DNA of 64,000 nucleotides from Vibrio algivorus (GCF_002218005.2 NZ_AP018678.1:2478810-2542809); one strand, 5' to 3'; shown: positions 1-13,381, counted from the stretch's first letter. Numbers and translations are program-made. Notes: generated by a model not told the origin, from the sequence alone.

Positions 1-735
1 GTCGCCTACGCTGCGCAAATGGGTAAATCACCAATAGTGGTTAATGACTGCCCAGGTTTCTTCGTTAACCGTGTTCTGTTTCCATACTTCGGTGGTTTCA
101 GCTTACTAATGCGTGACGGCGCGGATTTCACACAAATTGATAAAGTCATGGAACGTAAATTCGGTTGGCCGATGGGCCCTGCTTATTTGCTTGATGTTGT
201 TGGTATCGATACGGCACACCACGCACAAGCGGTAATGGCAGAAGGTTTCCCTGAGCGAATGGGTAAAGAAGGACGTGATGCGATTGATGCGCTATTTGAA
301 GCCGATAAATATGGCCAGAAGAATGGCAGCGGCTTTTATACTTATAGCATCGACCGTAAAGGCAAACCGAAGAAAACCTTTGAGCAAGATGTCTTAGCGC
401 TATTTGAAGGCATCACAGCCAATAAGCAAGATTTCTCTGATGAAGAGATCATCAACCGCACCATGATTCCGATGATCAATGAAGTCGTACTATGCCTTGA
501 AGAAGGTATTATTGCCTCACCACAAGAAGCGGATATGGCCCTTATTTATGGTTTAGGCTTCCCTCCATTCCGTGGTGGTGTATTCCGCTACCTAGATAGT
601 GTTGGACTACAAAATTATATCCAAGCAGCGTCTCAATATTCTGACTTAAGCCCAATGTATCGCGTACCGCAATTACTATTGGATATGGCAGAAAAAGGCG
701 GCACTTTTTACGCAAGTCAAACGGCTGCTGTTTAA
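1..735 (+). CDS. fadB: Fatty acid oxidation complex subunit alpha, C-terminal part (cut by window edge)
   Basis: Last 244 residues of FadB, a roughly 720-residue protein; the open frame runs to base 1, so the start lies outside the window. FadB carries enoyl-CoA hydratase and 3-hydroxyacyl-CoA dehydrogenase activities of beta-oxidation and works as a complex with FadA in the cytoplasm. The visible part is the end of the NAD-binding fold and the dehydrogenase C-terminal domains. The segment [16 protein letters not shown] (fragment residues about 14-29) matches the hydroxyacyl-CoA dehydrogenase signature, and GFPPFRGG near the end is typical of FadB. fadA follows after 24 bases, as in the usual fadBA operon. 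The catalytic hydratase half cannot be seen here. Confidence 0.97.
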   Translation, partial: VAYAAQMGKSPIVVNDCPGFFVNRVLFPYFGGFSLLMRDGADFTQIDKVMERKFGWPMGPAYLLDVVGIDTAHHAQAVMAEGFPERMGKEGRDAIDALFEADKYGQKNGSGFYTYSIDRKGKPKKTFEQDVLALFEGITANKQDFSDEEIINRTMIPMINEVVLCLEEGIIASPQEADMALIYGLGFPPFRGGVFRYLDSVGLQNYIQAASQYSDLSPMYRVPQLLLDMAEKGGTFYASQTAAV

Positions 736-1929
<1,194 letters not shown>

Positions 1930-1956
1930 ATCAATTTAATCTCAGAAAAAAACAAC

Positions 1957-1988
1957 AAGGGCCACTCAAGTGAAGTGGCCCTTATTCT
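1957..1988. terminator. Bidirectional terminator between fadA and cyaA
   Basis: The arms AAGGGCCACT and AGTGGCCCTT form a strong GC-rich hairpin between two convergent genes. An A-run lies on the left, and a short T-rich stretch on the right, so it could serve both fadA (plus) and cyaA (minus). Confidence 0.75.
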
Positions 1989-2012
1989 TACATACATTTT
2001 AGATCGAAAACG

Positions 2013-4553
2013 CTATTTCACATACATTTCGCTACTAGAGCAACTGGTCGTTGTACTACGATATGGCACCACATAACTGTCACCACTATCAGGATGAATA
2101 ATCTGATAATACTGCGGTAGATTGAAATTACATTTCGATTCAGATTCAAATCCTTGGGTATTATTGGTATAAAAACGGTTCACCGTTCTCACCATATCAT
2201 CACGATTACCATCAAACTGTCGGTACACTTCTACACGGTTGCTTTCATCTAATACATAGATATTAAAACCGTCATCATCTCCTTCAAAGAAGAATTGAAT
2301 TAGCCCTTCACTAGCGTAGGCATCAACCACATCAGGTGGTGGCAGCTCCTGACTTTTACCGACTTTAAGTAATGGTGAACCTTGCAACTTATTGGTCGAA
2401 ATACTGCTATAGAAATCAATAGAATTCTCTAATTTCATCACTGACACACCGCGACGTTCAAAGAACAAGCCGTACATTTGATCAGCTACTTTTAATACTT
2501 TAAAACGGCGCCGTTTTTCATTTTCGACCGGCTTTAAACGCAACTCGATACATTCCGCTAGCAGTTGATACACCATATTGCGCATAATGCCACGCAGATT
2601 TTCGCTATAACAGAAAACATCAACCGATTCCGGCGGCAGTGCGTCTTGGTGCATTTTGCCTAGTATGGTTTTTAACGCATCAATAATCGCGGTTTCACCA
2701 GAGAAATGCAAAGTACGGACTTCATGCCAAGAGTTACGATAAACCAAATCAACACTAGAAACCAAGCATTGCTGCTCTGCTGAAAAGCTGAAAACATCGA
2801 CATGATTTTTTAATTCATGCTTGATCTGATTAGGCTTTAAGTTAGCAGTAGGATCGCTTTCTAAATTGATAAAAATCGATAACTGACTCACCTCACAAGG
2901 ACTCGCTAAAGCTTGCATAGTAGGCTGGCGCTTACGCAATGAAAAAGTATTACGCAAATCACTGACCATTTGATAGAGTTTATCGATATCAATATTAGCG
3001 TGGCGAACGACCGCTTCAAGGTGAGTACCTTCGGTTATTAAGCCATTGAAGAATGCCCAAGCCACCAATTTACTTAAATATTGGTTATGCTCCAGCGGTG
3101 CTCTCCCTAAAATTTGATAAGGATCGAGTGATTGCTTATACAAATACCAACCTGCTTTATTCACTCTATTTTCAGGAACTTGAATAAAGGTTAAATTTGG
3201 CTCATGCAGATCAGGGGAGATTTGAGTATTGAGCAGTGTCACTTTACCTGGCAGAGTTTCAAAAGCCGCGTAAAGCTTTCTAGCTAAAATACTAATATCT
3301 TGCGGACTGATCGCAGATGTGATGTCATGGCGACGAGCAAATTGAATCAAGTTCCGATAACTCAACATTAATGCATCAAGCAATTCATGATGCACCTTCT
3401 TCACTTGCTCAACTTTCCAATGGCGACGGTTATCAAGCTCTTCGATTAACTCATCGCTCCAAGCCCACTTCGCCACGAGATCTTGCAAGGCTGAATGGCG
3501 CCAAGCGACAAAATTCGCACCCGGTTCACGTGATAGTTTTTCATGAGTTTTAAGATAAAAACAACGTCTTACCAATTCTAGACGACGCTTATCACCAATT
3601 CTTTCTAAGTATTGAGTCACTTTTTCCAGCATTAGATAATAGCTATCCATACCGTATTCTTTCTGCTCATGAGCAAAAAAACGGCGCTTAGTATCAACAC
3701 TCAGTAATTGAGGATGTGGGTACTCCCATGAATATGACTCAAGTAAGATCGCTTTTAGAACCGATTTGTATGGTGAATCGATACTTTTATACAATTGCCA
3801 TAAGTTAGATCCAAAGTACTCTTCTGCCGGAATATGATGCAGTTGACCAAAATCTATCCACTGCGAGCAATCAATATGGCCACTACTACAAATCTTTTGT
3901 ACGTATTCGTCATAGCACTCTTCCATCTCTGGAGGCACGATTTGCCATAACAAACGCTGCCCAGCAATGCATACCGCTGAACGATAAAATTCGTCAAGTA
4001 ACAATAAATGCTGAGAAGAACCACAGTTATCACCGGTCATTTCTTCTGACTGGTTACTGCGAAAACGAGTTTCATCCATCAAGAAGAAGTTCGCTTCCAC
4101 ACCTAAACTTTGTGCCCATTCCGTCACTAATAAGCATTTATTGATTAAGTGAGTTCGCTCATCCGTCCCCATTGTCGGTGAAATACACACCCATATATCT
4201 AAATCACTTGAAGAGCTTTGTCCGACAGAGGAAGTACTGCCCATAGTATAAAGAGCAAGAATATCGGCAGAATCCGAGGAAGGCTGAACTAAAGTAGATA
4301 AATCGAGATTTTCATCAAAATCAAATTCTTGCAAAGCTTGAAGTTGAGGATGGCTAAGAGAAAAATCATAGACACCACAAGGGGTAATCTCTGAACTAAA
4401 GCCAGGAAGACTTGGATGGTTAAAATGTAGTAAAACAGGTATAAGATGAAAAACTTGCTGACTTTGCTTATCCATAATAGACAGTGCCCGCTCAACCCTT
4501 TGCTGGTTCAGCTTATCTAATCTATCTATCAATATAGTAGTATATGCTTGCAA
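2013..4553 (-). CDS. cyaA: Class I adenylate cyclase
   Basis: CyaA (846 residues) makes cAMP from ATP in the cytoplasm and so feeds the CRP regulator. It has the enterobacterial-type layout: an N-terminal catalytic half and a C-terminal regulatory half that in relatives responds to the glucose PTS. The nucleotidyltransferase signature is residues 105-121, beginning GSTSSVGQ and ending SDLDIW, with Asp117 and Asp119 as likely metal ligands. The start is TTG, with AGGA about 8 bases upstream. E. coli cyaA also uses a UUG start, which is known to keep its expression low. The gene is divergent from hemC, as in relatives, and a likely CRP site lies in its leader. Confidence 0.97.
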   Translation of the reverse strand: MQAYTTILIDRLDKLNQQRVERALSIMDKQSQQVFHLIPVLLHFNHPSLPGFSSEITPCGVYDFSLSHPQLQALQEFDFDENLDLSTLVQPSSDSADILALYTMGSTSSVGQSSSSDLDIWVCISPTMGTDERTHLINKCLLVTEWAQSLGVEANFFLMDETRFRSNQSEEMTGDNCGSSQHLLLLDEFYRSAVCIAGQRLLWQIVPPEMEECYDEYVQKICSSGHIDCSQWIDFGQLHHIPAEEYFGSNLWQLYKSIDSPYKSVLKAILLESYSWEYPHPQLLSVDTKRRFFAHEQKEYGMDSYYLMLEKVTQYLERIGDKRRLELVRRCFYLKTHEKLSREPGANFVAWRHSALQDLVAKWAWSDELIEELDNRRHWKVEQVKKVHHELLDALMLSYRNLIQFARRHDITSAISPQDISILARKLYAAFETLPGKVTLLNTQISPDLHEPNLTFIQVPENRVNKAGWYLYKQSLDPYQILGRAPLEHNQYLSKLVAWAFFNGLITEGTHLEAVVRHANIDIDKLYQMVSDLRNTFSLRKRQPTMQALASPCEVSQLSIFINLESDPTANLKPNQIKHELKNHVDVFSFSAEQQCLVSSVDLVYRNSWHEVRTLHFSGETAIIDALKTILGKMHQDALPPESVDVFCYSENLRGIMRNMVYQLLAECIELRLKPVENEKRRRFKVLKVADQMYGLFFERRGVSVMKLENSIDFYSSISTNKLQGSPLLKVGKSQELPPPDVVDAYASEGLIQFFFEGDDDGFNIYVLDESNRVEVYRQFDGNRDDMVRTVNRFYTNNTQGFESESKCNFNLPQYYQIIHPDSGDSYVVPYRSTTTSCSSSEMYVK

Positions 4554-4614
4554 GATTACATCCTAATGACACAGAAATAAAACGATGGCACCTAAATCAA
4601 TAAAGGGCTAAAAA

Positions 4615-4630
4615 CGTGATCAGTTTAACA
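4615..4630. promoter_or_regulatory. Candidate CRP-cAMP site in the cyaA leader
   Basis: CGTGA, six bases, TAACA: 8 of 10 core positions match TGTGA-N6-TCACA. It lies between a likely cyaA -10 (ATTATA at 4652-4657, read as TATAAT on the minus strand) and the cyaA start, centred about 20 bases downstream of the expected transcription start. Binding there would block cyaA transcription, matching the negative feedback known in E. coli. Confidence 0.5.
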
Positions 4631-4651
4631 CTTTTTTGGCGCTGGGTAAAC

Positions 4652-4657
4652 ATTATA
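4652..4657 (-). promoter_or_regulatory. Candidate -10 box of cyaA
   Basis: Read on the minus strand this is a perfect TATAAT about 100 bases upstream of the cyaA start. No good -35 box is seen at 16-18 bases, so the promoter may need an activator or be weak. Confidence 0.4.
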
Positions 4658-4804
4658 CAATCTGATGACATATACCACTTTAGTCCTGTATCAACCAATT
4701 CAAATTATTATCTCATTTCCTAAAAATAACAGCTATGAAAGTAAGTTTTTTATACAATGAATGGTAGGATTAGAGATAAATATTAAGAAATAAAAGGTCA
4801 CTTT

Positions 4805-5740
4805 ATGTCAACCACACCCATTCGTATCGCTACTCGTAAAAGTCCTTTAGCTCTTTGGCAAGCTTACTTCGTGAAAGATGCCTTACAACAAGCGCATCCA
4901 GGACTAGAAGTCGAGCTTGTCACTATGGTAACTAAAGGCGATATTATATTAGATACTCCGCTAGCGAAAGTGGGTGGTAAAGGGCTTTTTGTTAAAGAGC
5001 TAGAAGTAGCAATGCTAGAAGGTCGCGCCGATCTTGCGGTTCACTCAATGAAAGATGTGCCGGTTGATTTCCCTGAAGGCTTAGGCTTGGTTACTATTTG
5101 TGAACGTGGCGATCCACGTGATGCCTTTGTTTCTAATCACTATCAAAATGTTGATGACCTACCGCAAGGCTCAGTAGTAGGCACTTGTAGTTTACGTCGC
5201 CAGTGCCAACTCAAAGAACGTCGCCCAGATCTTATTATTAAAGATCTACGCGGTAATGTGGGTACACGTTTAGGTAAACTAGATGCCGGTGAATTCGATG
5301 CTATCGTTCTAGCGGCAGCCGGTTTAAAACGCCTAAACCTTGAAGAACGTATTCGCAGTTTTATTGAACCTGAAGAATCATTACCTGCGGTAGGCCAAGG
5401 CGCAGTTGGCATTGAATGTCGACTCAATGATGATCGCTTAATCAAGCTACTGGCTCCTCTTAACGATAGTGATACTACCGATCGTGTATTATGTGAACGA
5501 GCAATGAACCTAACACTACAAGGCGGATGCCAAGTTCCTATCGGCAGCTACTCATTATTAGATGGAGAGCAAATTTGGCTTCGAGGTTTGGTCGGCGAGC
5601 CTGATGGCAGCTTAATCGTGCGTGGCGAGATCAAAGGTCTCAGACAAAATGCAGAAAAATTAGGCATTCAACTGGCAAACCAACTGTTAAATGATGGAGC
5701 CAAAGAGATCCTAGAAAAACTCTACTCTGAACACGATTAA
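4805..5740 (+). CDS. hemC: Porphobilinogen deaminase (hydroxymethylbilane synthase)
   Basis: HemC (311 residues) joins four porphobilinogen molecules into hydroxymethylbilane in the haem pathway. Cys242 in QGGCQVPIG is the attachment point of the dipyrromethane cofactor, and Asp84 in SMKDVP is the catalytic acid; both fall at the same numbers as in E. coli. Length is standard. An AAAAGG ribosome site precedes the ATG. It is the first gene of hemCDXY; its stop overlaps the hemD start by one base (TAATG), implying coupled translation. The promoter lies in the 251-base gap shared with cyaA but has no clear consensus boxes. Confidence 0.98.
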   Translation: MSTTPIRIATRKSPLALWQAYFVKDALQQAHPGLEVELVTMVTKGDIILDTPLAKVGGKGLFVKELEVAMLEGRADLAVHSMKDVPVDFPEGLGLVTICERGDPRDAFVSNHYQNVDDLPQGSVVGTCSLRRQCQLKERRPDLIIKDLRGNVGTRLGKLDAGEFDAIVLAAAGLKRLNLEERIRSFIEPEESLPAVGQGAVGIECRLNDDRLIKLLAPLNDSDTTDRVLCERAMNLTLQGGCQVPIGSYSLLDGEQIWLRGLVGEPDGSLIVRGEIKGLRQNAEKLGIQLANQLLNDGAKEILEKLYSEHD

Positions 5741-6501
5741 TGAGCACGGTTTTAGTCACTCGCCCAGGGCTGGATGGTGAAACGCTATGTTTAAGTTTGC
5801 AACAGCGGCAAATTAACAGCCTTCACCATCCTCTGATCAAACTAACACAAGGTCGAGACTGCACATCATTAATCAATGATCTTTCTCGGTCTGACATCGT
5901 GATTGCCGTTAGCCAATACGCAGTACTTTGGGCGCAACACACCCTCCAACTCGCTCAACAAAACTTTCCCACCATACCGCTCTATTTTGCTATCGGTAAT
6001 AAAACTGCAGAATATCTACAACGGTATACTCAGTCACCTGTCATTTCTCCCCAAATAAGTGACAGCGAACACTTACTGGACTTACCAGCTTTGAAGTTCG
6101 TAAAAAACAAGCGTATTTTGATACTACGAGGCAATGGCGGTAGAGAATTAATACAACAAAAATTACAGCAGCGTGGTGCAGAGGTTTATTACAATGAAAT
6201 ATATCGTAGGGAGTCACTGCCAATAGACGATGTGAATCAATGGAATCAATGGAAAATGCAAGCTGTTTCTCACTTAATCATCACCAGTGGTGAGCAACTT
6301 GCATTTTTTATGTCACAAGTACCAAAGCAATATTTACCTTGGGTAACCCAATTAAAGCTTTACGTTCCTAGCTTACGAATTCAACAACAGGCAAAAGAAC
6401 TCGGTTTTTCACATATAATCAATACAGGGAGCGCCGCTAACCCTGTTTTATTGGATTGCCTTAGTAAGACATTTACCACAGGACAGAAACATGACAGATA
6501 A
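5740..6501 (+). CDS. hemD: Uroporphyrinogen-III synthase
   Basis: HemD (253 residues) closes and inverts ring D of hydroxymethylbilane to give uroporphyrinogen III, the branch point for haem, sirohaem and cobalamin. The family is poorly conserved. The assignment rests on length, the N-terminal LVTRPGLDGE motif typical of the family, the later RGNGGRELI segment, and the place between hemC and hemX. It overlaps hemC by one base and hemX by 11 bases, so the operon is translationally tight. Confidence 0.94.
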   Translation: MSTVLVTRPGLDGETLCLSLQQRQINSLHHPLIKLTQGRDCTSLINDLSRSDIVIAVSQYAVLWAQHTLQLAQQNFPTIPLYFAIGNKTAEYLQRYTQSPVISPQISDSEHLLDLPALKFVKNKRILILRGNGGRELIQQKLQQRGAEVYYNEIYRRESLPIDDVNQWNQWKMQAVSHLIITSGEQLAFFMSQVPKQYLPWVTQLKLYVPSLRIQQQAKELGFSHIINTGSAANPVLLDCLSKTFTTGQKHDR

Positions 6502-7588
6502 TCATAATAATACCAATGACACTAGGGCTGAGGTAAGTGCTTCGACTCAAGCTAAGACAAACAAAAATAAAAGCCAAAAGCGCGCAACCGCTGCTATTAT
6601 TCTTGCAGTATTGCTGACTGGCTCAGTGATCGCTTTCGAAGCCTATCAATACACCCAAAGTCAACAAATTATCGATCAACTAAAAGCCCAAGTTAATCAA
6701 TTAAATACTCAACTGAATCAACAAGTAGAAACCAACCAAGAAACCATTAAAAAACAAGTGACAACCTTACAACACAAACTTGAAACTCAAGCCGAACAGC
6801 AAAGTAAAAGCATCAAAAGCTTACAACTAGCGATCACAGATATAAAAGGCCGTAGACCTAACGATTGGCTACTCGCAGAAGCAGACTATTTAGTCAAAAT
6901 GGCTGGACGTAAATTATTCTTAGAGCATGATGTTGAGTCTGCAACTCAATTAATGATTTCAGCCGACCAAAGAATTTCTGCACTCAATGATCCTAGCCTA
7001 GTTAGTTTACGAGAAGCAATGACTGATGATATTACCCAATTAAAATCGTTACCGATTATTGATAAAGAAGGGCTAATCCTCAAACTAATTAGCCTACAAA
7101 AAGAAGTTGATCAACTACCTTTAGCGAATGCTTTGCTACCTAAAGAAGAAAAACAGCAGCAAGAAGTGGTATCGGAGGATATTAATGACTGGCAAACCAA
7201 TTTAGTGACATCATTAAAAGACTTTGCCGGTCATTTTATTACCTTTAGAACTCGAGAAGGTAACACCACACCACTCCTATCTCCCACTCAACACTTTTAC
7301 TTAAAAGAAAATGTAAAAGCGAAATTAGAAACCGCGATTAAAGGGGTGTACGTTGAAAATAATGATATTTACCAAACATCACTCAATGTTACTCAAGAAT
7401 GGTCGAGTAAATTCTTTAATCAACAGTCCATCAAAGTAAAAGAGTTTAATAAAGAAATCAGTAACCTACAAGAAAAAGATATTACTGTCGATTACCCAAT
7501 CAAACTGAAAGCTCAACAACCTCTAACCGATCTGATCTCTGAACGTTTACGTCGCTCAGTTTCAACGGTTGGACAAGGAGATAAATAA
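6491..7588 (+). CDS. hemX: HemX family membrane protein
   Basis: A 365-residue protein with a charged, Asn/Lys-rich N-terminus (residues 1-32), one membrane helix (about 33-49) and a Gln-rich coiled coil (about 55-110), followed by a globular part. This is the layout of HemX, once named uroporphyrinogen-III C-methyltransferase; the sequence shows no methyltransferase motifs and the true role is not settled. The protein is expected to be anchored in the inner membrane with most of its length in the periplasm. It overlaps the end of hemD and shares its stop region with the hemY start. Confidence 0.9.
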   Translation: MTDNHNNTNDTRAEVSASTQAKTNKNKSQKRATAAIILAVLLTGSVIAFEAYQYTQSQQIIDQLKAQVNQLNTQLNQQVETNQETIKKQVTTLQHKLETQAEQQSKSIKSLQLAITDIKGRRPNDWLLAEADYLVKMAGRKLFLEHDVESATQLMISADQRISALNDPSLVSLREAMTDDITQLKSLPIIDKEGLILKLISLQKEVDQLPLANALLPKEEKQQQEVVSEDINDWQTNLVTSLKDFAGHFITFRTREGNTTPLLSPTQHFYLKENVKAKLETAIKGVYVENNDIYQTSLNVTQEWSSKFFNQQSIKVKEFNKEISNLQEKDITVDYPIKLKAQQPLTDLISERLRRSVSTVGQGDK

Positions 7589-8769
7589 TGTTTCGTATTG
7601 TTTTTCTCTTCATCGTTTTAGGTTTAGGGCTTTTCGCGGGAACCTTGTTCTCCGATCAGCAAGGTTACGTTTTAATTTCGTTTGCCAATACCACCACCGA
7701 AATGAGCGTGACGACACTCGTCATCTTTGTGATTGCCGCACTCGCCGCGCTATTTTTGCTAGAGTTCATCATCAAACGAAGCTTACGAGCAACCAGCGCC
7801 ACCTGGAACTGGTTTAGCATTCGTAAGCTAAAACGAGCCCGTCGCTATACCAATGAAGGTATCATTAAGTTACTAGAAGGTGACTGGAAAGCGGCCGAAA
7901 AGAAAGTAACTCGCTGGGCGAACCATCATGATATGCCATTACTTTGCTACCTGATCGCATCAGAAGCAGCGCAAGGAATGGGAGATGACTCAAAAAGAGA
8001 AAAGTATTTAGTTTTAGCCGAGCAACAAAAAGGCCACTCCCTCGCAGTTGAAATAACCAAGATTCGTCAAATGGTTCGTAATCAGCAATATGCTGATGCA
8101 CATAGTCAGCTTGAACACTTAAAAGGCCGGTATCCCAATAATACCATAGTGATTAGTCTACTCAAAAAAACCTACGTTGGATTAAAACTATGGGGAGCAT
8201 TAGATGAATTACTACCACGCTTAAAGAAAAATAAATTAATCTCGGATGAAGAATATCATCAGCTTTTCTATCAAGCTCAACTCGGAAAAATGAAAGAAAT
8301 CGGCTCTCAAAAAGGAGTTGAAGGGCTATTATCTTATTGGGCTCATCTTCCTAAAAAGCTCAAGCAAGACGACAATGTGGTTCAACTAATGGTTGAACAA
8401 CTTATCTTACATAATGGTGATTCAGAAGCTTATATCATTTTACGTGATTCAATAAAGCAGACACCATCAAATAAGCTACTGCCTTTAATCATGCAAGTTA
8501 ATTTACCAGATATTCACCCAGCAGTAGTGATGCTTGAAGGGCTTGCTAAAAAACAGCCTAATAACCCAGAGATAAACAGCACATTAGGTCAATTATATTT
8601 ACGAGAACAAAGGTGGATGGAAGCACAACATGCGTTTGAAGCCGCACTTCAACAACGAGTCAGCATATCCGACTACTCTTATCTAGCAGAGGCACTAGAA
8701 CAACAAAACATGAAACAAGCTGCAGGAGAGGTATCTCGTAAAGCTCTGTCCTTAATAGATAAAACTTAA
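7588..8769 (+). CDS. hemY: HemY family TPR membrane protein
   Basis: A 393-residue protein with two N-terminal membrane helices (about residues 1-21 and 38-61), then helical repeats of the TPR type in the C-terminal half (for example around PEINSTLGQLYLREQRWMEA, near residues 320-345). This is the enterobacterial HemY of the hemCDXY operon, unrelated to the protoporphyrinogen oxidase also called HemY. A role in organising late haem synthesis at the inner membrane has been proposed for the family. It overlaps the hemX stop by one base and ends the operon at a strong terminator. Confidence 0.93.
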   Translation: MFRIVFLFIVLGLGLFAGTLFSDQQGYVLISFANTTTEMSVTTLVIFVIAALAALFLLEFIIKRSLRATSATWNWFSIRKLKRARRYTNEGIIKLLEGDWKAAEKKVTRWANHHDMPLLCYLIASEAAQGMGDDSKREKYLVLAEQQKGHSLAVEITKIRQMVRNQQYADAHSQLEHLKGRYPNNTIVISLLKKTYVGLKLWGALDELLPRLKKNKLISDEEYHQLFYQAQLGKMKEIGSQKGVEGLLSYWAHLPKKLKQDDNVVQLMVEQLILHNGDSEAYIILRDSIKQTPSNKLLPLIMQVNLPDIHPAVVMLEGLAKKQPNNPEINSTLGQLYLREQRWMEAQHAFEAALQQRVSISDYSYLAEALEQQNMKQAAGEVSRKALSLIDKT

Positions 8770-8791
8770 AGAACCTAAGTCTAAGCACACT

Positions 8792-8828
8792 AAAGCCAAC
8801 ACTTTTAATTCGATGTTGGCTTTTTTAT
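8792..8828 (+). terminator. Terminator of hemCDXY
   Basis: Perfect 10-bp arms AAAGCCAACA (8792-8801) and TGTTGGCTTT (8814-8823), followed by a T-run. It starts 22 bases after the hemY stop. Confidence 0.9.
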
Positions 8829-8899
8829 TCACTGAATATCCCTCCCAAAGAAACCATTCAACTATTCCAAATCAACGTTTTAATACCAAGATCAATAAC

Positions 8900-9166
8900 T
8901 ATACTCAAGTGACTTCAAGATGCAGAATTCAGAGCTATAATCCAAACCTTTAGGCAAGAAAGATTGGCGAAGGAATGTAAGCACCTTTCAAACCAATCTG
9001 ACGCGGCATAAAGGTTTGGATGAAGCTCCCGAAGGGCAAGTTAAAACAAGCTTTATGCCGCGTTAAATTGAGTAGAGATAGAATAACTATGATCATATTC
9101 AATTTGCCTTGCCTAAAGCTTGTTTTATTCTTGCTGAAACTCGCATCTTGAAGTTACTTGGGTATA
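8900..9166. repeat. 267-bp nested palindromic element (MITE-like)
   Basis: The ends are imperfect inverted repeats: TATACTCAAGTGACTTCAAG at 8900 and, on the other strand from 9166, TATACCCAAGTAACTTCAAG. 22 of the first 24 bases match. Further inverted pairs are nested inside: 8941-8951 with 9010-9020 (11 bp, perfect), 9001-9013 with 9051-9063 (13 bp, perfect), 8961-8967 with 8993-8999, and 9036-9055 with 9114-9134 (near perfect). There is no ORF of note. A fragment of the right end recurs at 32129-32172, so it is a dispersed repeat. The compact terminal-repeat form suggests a non-autonomous mobile element or structured palindromic repeat. I do not recognise a named family. Confidence 0.75.
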
Positions 9167-9508
9167 AATGAACGGAAGCAAAGACCATCCTTACAAGCTA
9201 AGGTAATCATTTACTTATTACACTTAGTATAAGTCGGCAGCTACAAGAATATAGATCAGCCATCATTTTATGGAAGGTTAAGGACATTCTCATAATAAAG
9301 GGAGAGAGGATAAGAGTTTCTAGTCTCTACTAAACAAGTTGCAGCTAACTCATTAGTGAGAACTATCCAACAATATAACGGTCCGAAAAAGTCTTCCCTG
9401 AAGAATAAGGTGGTTGAGTGAAGCTTTAGTTCCATTTACTAGAATACATCTAGGTACAATCTTATGATTATTTTCGTTTCATCGGTCAATTATATAACCA
9501 CAAATAGC
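9167..9508. other. Non-coding gap with no recognised feature
   Basis: About 340 AT-rich bases between the palindromic element and the terminator of the rRNA operon. No ORF with a ribosome site, no strong hairpin and no second repeat copy was seen on either strand. Confidence 0.6.
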
Positions 9509-9540
9509 AAAAAGCCCGCTAGATAACTAGCGGGCTTTTT
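9509..9540 (-). terminator. Terminator of the rRNA operon and tRNA-Ser
   Basis: Perfect 13-bp arms AAAAGCCCGCTAG (9510-9522) and CTAGCGGGCTTTT (9527-9539) with a four-base loop. Read on the minus strand, it begins a few bases after the tRNA-Ser 3' end and ends in a T-run. It is the first terminator after the 5S gene. A T-run on the other strand means it could work both ways. Confidence 0.88.
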
Positions 9541-9546
9541 TAATAG

Positions 9547-9637
9547 TGGCGGAGGGATAGGGATTTGAACCCTAGAAGAGCTATTAACCCTTGCCGGTTT
9601 TCAAGACCGGTGCTTTCGACCACTCAGCCATCCCTCC
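9547..9637 (-). tRNA. tRNA-Ser (anticodon TGA)
   Basis: 91-base type II tRNA with the long variable arm expected of serine tRNAs. The anticodon loop CTTGAAA carries TGA, which reads UCA and related serine codons. The acceptor stem is GGAGGGA paired with its complement, and CCA is encoded. It lies 54 bases beyond the 5S gene with no terminator between them, so it is probably the last gene of the rRNA operon. Confidence 0.96.
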
Positions 9638-9691
9638 ACAAATTGTCATTAAAGGCAAACCAATAATGTTCGACTTTTCAGTCTTAATTCA

Positions 9692-9811
9692 AAGCCTGGC
9701 GATGTCCTACTCTCACATGGGGAAACCCCACACTACCATCGGCGCTACTTCGTTTCACTTCTGAGTTCGGCATGGAATCAGGTGGGTCCAAAGCGCTATG
9801 GTCGCCAAGCA
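9692..9811 (-). rRNA. rrf: 5S ribosomal RNA
   Basis: A 120-base match to the gammaproteobacterial 5S pattern, from TGCTTGGCGACC at the 5' end (9811) to GCCAGGC at the 3' end. It includes the conserved core CCATGCCGAACTCAGAAGTG. It follows 23S on the same strand. Confidence 0.96.
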
Positions 9812-9946
9812 AATTCTTTTGTTAAAACATCATTTATGATGCTTTAACTTAATTCGGAAAGCTGTCTGTTATCTTTAACTCGTTCTCACACTCATTCAAG
9901 TATGTCTCATATCTATTCAGTCCAACCAAAACCCTTTAGGTGTTGT

Positions 9947-12834
<2,888 letters not shown>

Positions 12835-13185
12835 ATACAACCCAAAAGGGTCTTAATGTATGTTCAACTAAATAAGGTTTTAGTTTTGTTCACAAGGAGG
12901 GTAATCCTTGATGAACGTTTGCCGGACTCAATAGAATCAATTGCAAGCAATTGATTTGAATACAAGACACTTGAATGTGTGTTGTTGTGTTTATCGATTA
13001 AGATAAACATTGAGAACTTTTATTTGATAACAACAATTGAATTATTGTTATCAGTCAGCTTTCCAAATTGTTAAAGAGCAAGAGTTTATTTTTTCAAACA
13101 AACCACTTTTTAAAGACTTTCAGCGACAAAGCATCCCATCCAAAGTAATTATTGGATGCGAAGCATCGTAAAAGTATTTAAAGAG
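12835..13185 (-). other. Spacer between tRNA-Val and 23S, with boxA
   Basis: About 350 bases of transcribed spacer. Near 13066-13080 the minus strand reads TGCTCTTTAACAATT, the boxA antitermination element placed before 23S. Several inverted repeats lie here, such as TCAATTGCAAGCAATTGA near 12939, and are probably processing stems. No gene is seen. Confidence 0.7.
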
Positions 13186-13261
13186 TGGTGGGCGATACCG
13201 GGCTCGAACCAGTGACCCCCTGCTTGTAAGGCAGGTGCTCTCCCAACTGAGCTAATCGCCC
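13186..13261 (-). tRNA. tRNA-Val (anticodon TAC)
   Basis: 76 bases with CCA encoded. The acceptor stem starts GGGCGAT, the T arm has GGTTCGAGCC, and the anticodon loop CTTACAA carries TAC. It is the third spacer tRNA of the rRNA operon. Confidence 0.97.
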
Positions 13262-13304
13262 ACATTGTTTTCTTACTTAAAGTAAGCATTTCCGTGGGAG
13301 GAAA

Positions 13305-13380
13305 TGGTGGGTCGTGCAGGATTCGAACCTGCGACCAATTGATTAAAAGTCAACTGCTCTACCAACTGAGCTAACGACCC
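13305..13380 (-). tRNA. tRNA-Lys (anticodon TTT)
   Basis: 76 bases with CCA encoded. The acceptor stem starts GGGTCGT, the T arm has GGTTCGAATCC, and the anticodon loop CTTTTAA carries TTT. Only one base separates it from tRNA-Glu upstream. Confidence 0.97.
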
Positions 13381-13381
13381 A

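Noticed and set aside
7569..7817. 82-codon ORF across the hemX-hemY junction
   Set aside because: It is a different frame of the same bases as hemY, which has clear membrane helices and family match.
9290..9340. GGA-rich stretch as a CsrB-like RNA
   Set aside because: Only a few GGA motifs and no repeated hairpins or matching terminator on the plus strand.
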